Below are positions 1-5,452 of a DNA stretch of 8,875 bases, one piece after another. Below the pieces are notes generated by a model that was not told where the DNA came from, ran no database searches, and worked only from the letters and a program-made list of their open reading frames with translations. A program made the translations under genes and the position numbers. Origin of the DNA: UBA6624 sp964507645 (lineage in GTDB: Bacteria > UBP7 > UBA6624). The DNA is taken from positions 1 through 8,875 of the forward strand of contig CAZDPU010000031.1 of assembly GCA_964507645.1 (NCBI GenBank). The letters run 5' to 3'. Numbering within the stretch: position 1 is the first letter of the stretch; every line of letters begins with the position of its first letter.

Positions 1-897
1 GAAATGGACGAAAATCAAGACACTCGAATATCTTTACATGAATTCATCTTTGAAAAAGGCCTGAGGGATGGCTTGGATCAAAACAAAGATGGGTTAATCT
101 CATATCGAGAATGGGGAATACTTGAACAACTCCTCCCTGAAGCAATGACATTTTTCGAAATCATGGATTTTGACATGGATGAGAATATATCCTTCTATGA
201 ATACGATATCTTAAAAACAGCGGAAAGCCTGAACAATGATGATGCCCTTTCTTCCTTTCAGGCAGAATTAGCCTCACTTTATCAAACGCTACTAAAACCA
301 TCTTTTGAGAATTTAAAAAAATATGACCAGGATGCTGACGGCAATATCCACATTGAAGAATACCTCATGAAAGGTTCGGATTTAGTTGCATTGGTCTTCA
401 AGGGGATAATTGATGCAATTGGTCCTAAACCATTTGAAGTTGCTTCAAGAGAAATCTTGCCGATATTAATAGCTTTAGATAAAAATGGTGACAACAAAAT
501 CGACAGCCATGAGTATTCGGACTTCGCAAAAAGATGGTCTCTTGGAAGGAATAAGCTTCCAGAAGAAGCTATGTTCATTCTCTTTGATAGCGATTACTCA
601 AAAAACCTTGACTGGTTTGAGGTGGGAGACATTGATGGTTTCCCCTTCTTCTTTGAAACAATGGATACAAACGGGAACTTTAAACTTGAGTTCAGTGAAA
701 TCCAGTCTACCTTCATGGATTTTTCAAGATATAACAGATTTAAAGAAGGTAAAATGATTTTTGATTTCAAAAAAATTGATGTGAATAATGATGGCAAACT
801 AACATTAATCGAGAGTGGCCTATCTTTAGAAAATTTTCAAAAAATTGATGTGAATAATGATGGGGGCATTTCCCCAGGAGAAGCTTATGCTAAATAA
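1..897 (+). CDS. EF-hand repeat calcium-binding protein (5' end cut by window)
   Basis: Probable calcium-binding protein made almost wholly of EF-hands. Counting from the ATG at base 4, twelve-residue loops with acidic or Asn/Ser ligands at positions 1, 3, 5 and 9 and Glu at 12 lie at about residues 2-13, 25-36, 55-66, 108-119, 159-170, 195-206, 221-232, 259-270 and 282-293. The first loop begins right after that Met, with no E-helix before it, and the codon before the ATG (GAA) is open in frame. The true start is therefore most likely upstream of the window and the gene is partial. The last two hands are near copies, 69 bases apart. Its 3' end overlaps the next gene by 11 bases and carries that gene's ribosome binding site, suggesting co-expression. 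The partner is exported, so this protein may be too, but its N-terminus is not visible. The EF-hand call is secure; the biological role is unknown. Confidence 0.88.
   Translation, partial: EMDENQDTRISLHEFIFEKGLRDGLDQNKDGLISYREWGILEQLLPEAMTFFEIMDFDMDENISFYEYDILKTAESLNNDDALSSFQAELASLYQTLLKPSFENLKKYDQDADGNIHIEEYLMKGSDLVALVFKGIIDAIGPKPFEVASREILPILIALDKNGDNKIDSHEYSDFAKRWSLGRNKLPEEAMFILFDSDYSKNLDWFEVGDIDGFPFFFETMDTNGNFKLEFSEIQSTFMDFSRYNRFKEGKMIFDFKKIDVNNDGKLTLIESGLSLENFQKIDVNNDGGISPGEAYAK
770..863 (+). repeat. In-frame direct repeat in last two EF-hands
   Basis: Two identical 25-base copies at 770-794 and 839-863 start 69 bases (23 codons) apart. They encode the shared K-I-D-V-N-N-D-G core of the eighth and ninth EF-hand loops. 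Identity at DNA level, including silent positions, points to a fairly recent unit duplication or gene conversion inside the coding sequence. Confidence 0.85.
876..880 (+). promoter_or_regulatory. Ribosome binding site for the M28 peptidase
   Basis: AGGAG lies 6 bases before the ATG at 887, inside the final codons of the EF-hand gene. It fixes the start at 887 rather than the in-frame ATGs at 857 and 860, which lack such a site and would place ten non-leader residues ahead of a clean signal peptide. Confidence 0.75.
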
Positions 898-2242
898 TAA
901 AATACTCATCCTTGGTGTCTTTGTTTTATTTTTAACATTTAATTTGAGTTCTGTGGAGGATACAAAAATGGAAAATAATATTTCAAAAATCAAAGAAATG
1001 GCTCTTGGTGAAAATGATGCCATGAATAAATTGGCAGAATTATGCTTGGGAATCGGACACAGGCTTTCAGGAAGCAAAGGTTTGGAGGAGGCTGTTCTTT
1101 GGGGTAAAAAATCTTTTGAAGATGAAGGCATTAATGCTTTTTTGCATGAAGTAATGGTTCCTCATTGGGAAAGGAATGAGGAGTCTTTGTTCCTTGTGCA
1201 ACCCTATCTGAAAAAAATGAGCTTTCTCTCGTTTGGTGGATCTGTAGCAACATCAAACAGTGCAGGTGAGGTTGAACCAATAATTGCAGATGTTGTTGTT
1301 TTGAACAGTGTTGAAGAATTGAGCTCTGAGGTTGAAGGAAAAATAGTTTTATTCAACATACCAATGCCAGAAAATTCACTTACAGGATATGGTGCAGTTT
1401 CACGTTTCAGATATTCGGGTGCAATAGAGGCAGCAAAACATGGAGCTGTTGGAGCTTTGCTTCGATCAATCACCACAAACAGCTTAAACACACCTCACAC
1501 AGGGGGGATGGGTTATTCAAATGAACATAAAAAAATTCCTTATGGAGCTGTAACAATCGAAGATGCAATGGCTATGGCCAAAATGCAAGAAATGGGAATT
1601 CCTGTAAGGGTTCAAATGAAGTTATCAGCAAAAACATACCCTGATGCTCTTTCGCACAATGTTATCGGTGAAATCAAAGGAAGCAAGTATCCCGATGAGG
1701 TGGTTATTGTTTCTGGACACCTTGATGCATGGGATGTTGGACATGGAGCTTTTGATGATGGAGCCGGAGTTGTTCACGCAATGGAAACCTTAAGCATAAT
1801 TAAAAGATTAGGCTTAACCCCAAAAAGAACAATAAGGGCAATCCTTTGGACAAATGAGGAAAACGGGGCAAGGGGAGGAAGTGAATACTCCAAAGAATAC
1901 GGGAAAAACACGTTTGCCGCAATTGAATCGGATTTAGGTGCTGAAAAACCAACCGGATGGGTGTCGGAAGGCAATCAAGAACAAAAGAAAATGCTTGAAA
2001 ACATCCTTAAAGGAACAGGGTTAGATCTTATTGGCAATGGAAGCGGTGTTGACATTGGTCCAATGAGAGAGCATGGGGTTCTTTTGATAGGTTTGAGAAA
2101 TATCAACGTTAGGTATTTTGATTATCACCATGCCCCTTCAGATACATTGGACAAAATCAATGAAGAAGAGTTTGAGGAAGGTTTGGCTCATATTGCCACA
2201 TTAACCTGGGCTCTTGCAAACATTGAAACTCTTGAAAATTAA
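887..2242 (+). CDS. Exported M28-family zinc peptidase, carboxypeptidase Q-like
   Basis: Predicted metallo-exopeptidase releasing terminal amino acids from peptides outside the cytoplasm. Starting at 887 gives 451 residues. A Sec-type leader covers residues 1-22 (M-L-N-N-K, then a hydrophobic core). A PA-like insert falls at about 110-250 and the M28 catalytic domain at about 255-445. Expected metal and catalytic residues are present: H278 and D280 in SGHLDAWDVG, bridging D290 in AFDDGAG, E324-E325 in WTNEENG, D349 in ESDLG, and the His pair 414-415 in DYHHAPSDT. The order and wording resemble plasma glutamate carboxypeptidase (carboxypeptidase Q) rather than clostripain-like or PSMA-type enzymes. 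The length is normal for that group and no key residue is missing. It overlaps the upstream EF-hand gene by 11 bases and is probably translationally coupled to it. Exact substrate is inferred, not seen. Confidence 0.9.
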   Translation: MLNNKILILGVFVLFLTFNLSSVEDTKMENNISKIKEMALGENDAMNKLAELCLGIGHRLSGSKGLEEAVLWGKKSFEDEGINAFLHEVMVPHWERNEESLFLVQPYLKKMSFLSFGGSVATSNSAGEVEPIIADVVVLNSVEELSSEVEGKIVLFNIPMPENSLTGYGAVSRFRYSGAIEAAKHGAVGALLRSITTNSLNTPHTGGMGYSNEHKKIPYGAVTIEDAMAMAKMQEMGIPVRVQMKLSAKTYPDALSHNVIGEIKGSKYPDEVVIVSGHLDAWDVGHGAFDDGAGVVHAMETLSIIKRLGLTPKRTIRAILWTNEENGARGGSEYSKEYGKNTFAAIESDLGAEKPTGWVSEGNQEQKKMLENILKGTGLDLIGNGSGVDIGPMREHGVLLIGLRNINVRYFDYHHAPSDTLDKINEEEFEEGLAHIATLTWALANIETLEN

Positions 2243-2243
2243 T

Positions 2244-2264
2244 AAAAATTAGCTAATTTTTTTT
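2244..2264 (+). terminator. Weak AT-rich palindrome with T run (possible terminator)
   Basis: A perfect 18-base palindrome (AAAAATT-AGCT-AATTTTT, 2244-2261) starts just after the peptidase stop and runs into eight consecutive T (2257-2264). It resembles an intrinsic terminator in layout, but the stem is nearly all A-T with no proper loop. At best it would give partial termination between the peptidase and the EF-G-like gene. Confidence 0.35.
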
Positions 2265-2269
2265 AGAAT
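2264..2269 (+). promoter_or_regulatory. Possible -10 element for a leaderless or very short-leader mRNA
   Basis: TAGAAT (5 of 6 to TATAAT) ends 8 bases before the ATG at 2278. No Shine-Dalgarno sequence is visible before that ATG, and no convincing -35 box lies 17 bases upstream. This spacing would start transcription almost at the start codon. In such AT-rich DNA a chance match is quite possible. Confidence 0.25.
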
Positions 2270-2277
2270 AAAAATTC

Positions 2278-4230
2278 ATGTCAAAAGAAACAAGAACAAT
2301 CGCAGTTATAGGAAACTTGGGGGTTGGAAAAACTCTTTTAGTTGAATCAATGGCTTATAAAGCTGGAGCTGTAACAAGGGTTGGAGAACTACAAAAAGGA
2401 ACGAGCAGCATTGCTGTTCACCAAGAAGAGAAGGATAGGAAAATGAGCCTTTTCCTCTGCCCTGCTTGTTTTGATTTCAACAAGTACAGATTCCAAATGA
2501 TCGATACTCCTGGATCAAATGACTTCAGATGCGATAGGACTGCAGGACTTGCAGTTGCAGATGCTGCACTTTTGGTTATTGATCCAACAATAGGAGTAGA
2601 CATGGCTTCCAAAAGACTTTTAACAGAAGCACAATCTTTCAAACTTCCCGTAATGGTTGTAATCTCAAGAATGGATAACAGCAATGCAAATGCAGAATGC
2701 TGGAAAGATTTTGGAGTTGATTCAGTGGTCCCTTTCCAAAAAAACATAAACACTGGAGACGCCTTTGAAGAACCAACCGAACTTTTATCAGAAGGGTCTG
2801 ATTTGCCAGAATCCCTTCTGGAAAAAGTTGTTGAACAAGACGAAGAATTGATGGAATCTTATTTTGAAGGTAATGAATTACCTTTTGACAAGCTAAAAAA
2901 AGCCTTTGCTGATGGTGTATCTAATTCAGAAATAGTGCCCGTGTTATTTTGTTCATCTGTTTCCCAGGCAGGAATAGAAAGCTTAGCAAAAACTATTGGA
3001 GACTTGTTCCCCGGTCCAGCAAATTCAATTTTTTCTAAAAGATCAGACATCTTGGGGAAAAATGATCCTGCTTTACAAATATTTAAAACACGCCATGAAG
3101 GGAAGATGGGGGAAGTTCAGTATGCGAGAGTCGGTTCTGGAAAGGTAAGCAAAGGAGACACTCTTAAAAATGCTCGCACAGCAGATAACGAAAGGTTGAC
3201 CCAACTTTACAAAGTTAATATCGGAGATAGGGAAGGTGTTGATTCTGTAGAAGCTGGAGATATCGTTGCATTGGTTAAACTAAAAAGCACACTAGGTGGA
3301 GACACCTTGAGCAAAGGAGCTGGAAAACTGAAAGCAATCCCTTTCCCAAAACCAACATCCTGGGAAGCTATAGATTCTGAAACAGAGAAAGATGCAACAA
3401 AAGTCAGCGATGCAATAAAAACACTCTTGAGAGAAGACCCAGCAGTAACTTATGGGTATAAATCAGAGACGCATCAAAATGTTATTGAATGTTTTGGTGA
3501 AATTCAACTTTCTGTTCTTTCATCAAGGGCACAAAATGAATTTGGCGTCAAGGCAATTGCATCAGCTCCAAAAATCCCCTTCAAGGAAACCCTTACAGGA
3601 ACAGGAAGTGCAACATACAGACACAAAAAACAGTCTGGAGGGTCTGGTCAATTCGGAGAATGTGCACTCAAAGTCCAACCGCTTTTGCGAGATGAGGGTT
3701 TTAAGTTTGTGGACAGTATTGTCGGAGGGAAAATTCCAAAAAAGTTTATCAGCTCTGTGGAAAAAGGAGTTTCTCAAGCAATGGAAAAAGGCTCTTTGAT
3801 CGGGGCTCAGGTTGTAGATATAGAGGTTTCAGTGTTTGATGGAAAGACCCATGATGTTGACTCCAATGATATATCCTTCCAAATTGCAGGACTCCAATGC
3901 TTTAGGCTTTTGGAAAGCCAGTGTCAAAAGATAATCCTTGAACCCATCTATAAAGTAAACATCACTATCCCTGACACCCTGATGGGAGAAATTATTGGAG
4001 ACTTGAATTCGAGAAGAGGAAAAATACTTGGGCAAGATGCTAGCGGACAAGGGTTAACAACAATAAAAGCTGAAGTCCCTTTAATGGAAATGTACAAATA
4101 CGACAACTCCCTAAGGTCTATCGCCAAAGGAGATGGCTTCTTTGACATGGATTTCCACACCTACGAACCATTGCCTGCAGATCAAACAAAAAAGATAGTG
4201 GCTACACACCAGGCCGAAAAGAAGAATTAA
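2278..4230 (+). CDS. Elongation factor G-like (EF-G-2/TTHA1498 type) translational GTPase
   Basis: Ribosome-associated GTPase paralogue of EF-G; the role of this subgroup is not well defined. The 650 residues show the EF-G order: P-loop GNLGVGKT (12-19), switch-I-like segment with EEKDR (50-54), DTPG (76-79), degenerate G4 SRMD (130-133), G5-like LFCSS (223-227), domain II about 263-350, domain III about 357-430, domain IV about 433-553 with QSGGSGQFG (452-460) and the tip-loop His 525 in THDVDS, and domain V about 554-632 with GDLNSRRG (574-581). It is shorter than canonical EF-G (about 690-700), chiefly because only some 90 residues separate G4 and G5, so the G' subdomain is reduced. Two active-site changes stand out: the catalytic His of DTPGH is Ser80, and Asn of NKxD is Ser130 with Lys to Arg131. 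These mark it as EF-G-like, not the housekeeping fusA product. No clear ribosome binding site. Its stop overlaps the next gene by one base. Confidence 0.9.
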   Translation: MSKETRTIAVIGNLGVGKTLLVESMAYKAGAVTRVGELQKGTSSIAVHQEEKDRKMSLFLCPACFDFNKYRFQMIDTPGSNDFRCDRTAGLAVADAALLVIDPTIGVDMASKRLLTEAQSFKLPVMVVISRMDNSNANAECWKDFGVDSVVPFQKNINTGDAFEEPTELLSEGSDLPESLLEKVVEQDEELMESYFEGNELPFDKLKKAFADGVSNSEIVPVLFCSSVSQAGIESLAKTIGDLFPGPANSIFSKRSDILGKNDPALQIFKTRHEGKMGEVQYARVGSGKVSKGDTLKNARTADNERLTQLYKVNIGDREGVDSVEAGDIVALVKLKSTLGGDTLSKGAGKLKAIPFPKPTSWEAIDSETEKDATKVSDAIKTLLREDPAVTYGYKSETHQNVIECFGEIQLSVLSSRAQNEFGVKAIASAPKIPFKETLTGTGSATYRHKKQSGGSGQFGECALKVQPLLRDEGFKFVDSIVGGKIPKKFISSVEKGVSQAMEKGSLIGAQVVDIEVSVFDGKTHDVDSNDISFQIAGLQCFRLLESQCQKIILEPIYKVNITIPDTLMGEIIGDLNSRRGKILGQDASGQGLTTIKAEVPLMEMYKYDNSLRSIAKGDGFFDMDFHTYEPLPADQTKKIVATHQAEKKN

Positions 4231-5111
4231 TGTCTTTTTTATTAATTTATCAACTTTTTTTAAGCTTCCTACATGTAACACCTGATCATTCAAACCTTAA
4301 TTACAGTTATGGAATGTTTGAAAGAACGACACTTGACTTGTGGTTAGCCAAAACAGAATCACCTTCTCCCCTGGTTGTTTATTTCCACGGAGGGGGTTTT
4401 AGATGGGGGGACAAACAAAATGCCAATCAAGAGTTTTTAGAGAACATGCTTGAAAATGGAATTTCTTTTGCTTCTGTAAATTACAGGCTTAGCTCACAAG
4501 CCCCATTCCCTGCACAATTGCAAGATGCTGGGGCAGCAATACAATTCTTAAGAGCCCGTGCTGAAGAATTTAATTTAAATCCTGATTCTTTTGGATCCAT
4601 GGGGGACTCTGCAGGTGGGGTTATAGCTTTGTGGTTAGCATTTAATGACGACTTCTCTGATAAAAAAAATCCAAGAAACATTTTTCCTTTTGAGGGATCT
4701 ACCAAGGTGCAAGCAGCTGTTGGGATAGCGACCCAAACAACCCTTGACCCAAGAGAGATCTTCAAACTTTTCAATACAAACCAACTGGAACAAGCTTTAT
4801 ATGGTTTTTATGGGATGAGGTCGACTGACGATATAAATAATCCAAAATTTCAAGATCTTTTTGAATGGGCATCTCCAATCAACCATGTTGATGAAAAAGA
4901 TTCCCCTGTGTTATTGCATTATTGGCAGAAAAATGAAGATCTCCCAAAAAACGTTTCTGGAGAAATATATATCCATCATCCAAAATTCGGATTTCACCTA
5001 AAAGAAAAAATGGATAAATTAAATGTTGAATGTCTTTTAAAGCTTTATGAAAACAATCCAAATGAAGCTTGGTCTGAAATTATTGATTTTTTCAACAAGC
5101 ATCTAAATTAA
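4230..5111 (+). CDS. Alpha/beta-hydrolase, HSL/esterase-lipase type, possibly exported
   Basis: Predicted carboxylesterase-type hydrolase of 293 residues. The oxyanion-hole motif HGGG is at 53-56 and the nucleophile elbow GDSAGG at 125-130 with Ser127 as nucleophile; NYRLS at 84-88 is typical of the HSL/alpha-beta hydrolase-3 group. The likely catalytic His is H256 in FGFHLKEK. The acid is less clear: D237 (or E236) follows SPVLLHYWQ at 225-233, where the family normally has a HG..D motif. The first 16 residues (MSFLLIYQLFLSFLHV) are hydrophobic and could be a signal peptide, though without the usual positive charge. The ATG shares one base with the stop of the EF-G-like gene (TAATG), so translation is likely coupled; the upstream purine stretch GAAAAGAAGAA is only a weak binding site. 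The substrate cannot be told from the sequence. Confidence 0.85.
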   Translation: MSFLLIYQLFLSFLHVTPDHSNLNYSYGMFERTTLDLWLAKTESPSPLVVYFHGGGFRWGDKQNANQEFLENMLENGISFASVNYRLSSQAPFPAQLQDAGAAIQFLRARAEEFNLNPDSFGSMGDSAGGVIALWLAFNDDFSDKKNPRNIFPFEGSTKVQAAVGIATQTTLDPREIFKLFNTNQLEQALYGFYGMRSTDDINNPKFQDLFEWASPINHVDEKDSPVLLHYWQKNEDLPKNVSGEIYIHHPKFGFHLKEKMDKLNVECLLKLYENNPNEAWSEIIDFFNKHLN

Positions 5112-5118
5112 TAATATA

Positions 5119-5147
5119 TAAATATATTATTTTTAAATCGTTACAAT
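5119..5147 (+). promoter_or_regulatory. Weak candidate promoter before the DUF378 gene
   Basis: TACAAT at 5142-5147 matches the -10 consensus at 5 of 6 positions; the hexamer 17 bases upstream (TAAATA, 5119-5124) matches -35 at only 3 of 6. The expected transcript start near 5154 would leave a short leader before the ribosome binding site at 5170. The region is very AT-rich, so this is tentative. Confidence 0.25.
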
Positions 5148-5169
5148 TATTTTCAAATCATTTGTTAAT

Positions 5170-5176
5170 AAGGAGG
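5170..5176 (+). promoter_or_regulatory. Strong Shine-Dalgarno sequence before the assembly gap
   Basis: AAGGAGG is a full anti-16S match but sits 31 bases before the annotated ATG at 5208, with 28 of those bases being N. That is too far for it to serve that start directly if the gap length is real. Either the gap is over-sized or a small start region is hidden in it. Confidence 0.7.
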
Positions 5177-5179
5177 ATT

Positions 5180-5207
5180 NNNNNNNNNNNNNNNNNNNNN
5201 NNNNNNN
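5180..5207. other. Assembly gap (28 N)
   Basis: A run of 28 undetermined bases sits between a strong ribosome binding site and the start of the DUF378 gene. The length may be an estimate rather than a measurement, so anything stated about spacing across it is uncertain. Confidence 0.97.
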
Positions 5208-5408
5208 ATGAACAAGTTAGCTAAGATACTTCTGATCGTTGGTGGTTTAAATTGGGGATTGCACGCATTTGACATGAATATAGTTGATCAACTATTAGGC
5301 GCAGGTTCGACTGGCGCAAACATTGTTTACATTGCTGTTGCGCTTTCTGCCATCGTATGTATGAAAGAATGTACTGGTGGGTCTTGCTGCGATAAAGAAG
5401 AGAAATAA
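5208..5408 (+). CDS. DUF378 family small membrane protein with Cys-rich tail
   Basis: A 66-residue protein with two predicted membrane helices, about residues 5-21 and 36-51. The first ends in the hallmark G-G-L-N-W-G-L (12-18) and the second follows A-N-I-V-Y-I, as in DUF378 proteins. The family's function is unknown. The start at 5208 fits the usual DUF378 N-terminus (M-N-K-L-A-K), but bases just upstream are masked by N, so a longer protein cannot be fully excluded. The tail after helix 2 holds four cysteines (C51, C55, C60, C61) followed by D-K-E-E-K. Such a cluster could bind metal or be redox active; that is inference. A strong terminator follows 10 bases after the stop, so the gene ends the rightward block and may be its own transcription unit. 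Confidence 0.8.
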   Translation: MNKLAKILLIVGGLNWGLHAFDMNIVDQLLGAGSTGANIVYIAVALSAIVCMKECTGGSCCDKEEK

Positions 5409-5418
5409 GATTTTAGTT

Positions 5419-5450
5419 GTGGGTCTGGAAACAGGCCCACGTGTTTTTCT
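5419..5450 (+). terminator. Intrinsic terminator after the DUF378 gene
   Basis: A 9-bp stem (5419-5427 with 5432-5440, one G-T wobble) closes a GAAA tetraloop and is followed by GTGTTTTTCT with five T at 5444-5448. It lies between the convergent stops of the DUF378 (5408) and DUF1501 (5453) genes. On the opposite strand no T tract follows the hairpin, so it works mainly rightward. Confidence 0.85.
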
Positions 5451-5452
5451 AT

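Noticed and set aside
857..886. Longer start for the M28 peptidase at ATG 857
   Set aside because: It adds ten residues unlike a leader in front of a good signal peptide, and has no ribosome site, while the ATG at 887 has AGGAG 6 bases upstream.
3452..3799. 115-codon open frame on the plus strand within the EF-G-like gene
   Set aside because: It lies wholly inside a strongly conserved EF-G coding region in another frame and its product (rich in Lys, Gln, Ser) matches no family I know.
5110..5135. AT-only hairpin followed by T run after the hydrolase gene
   Set aside because: The 9-bp stem (5110-5118 with 5123-5131) is purely A-T, in a region that forms such repeats by composition alone. It may cause weak termination but is not convincing as a terminator.
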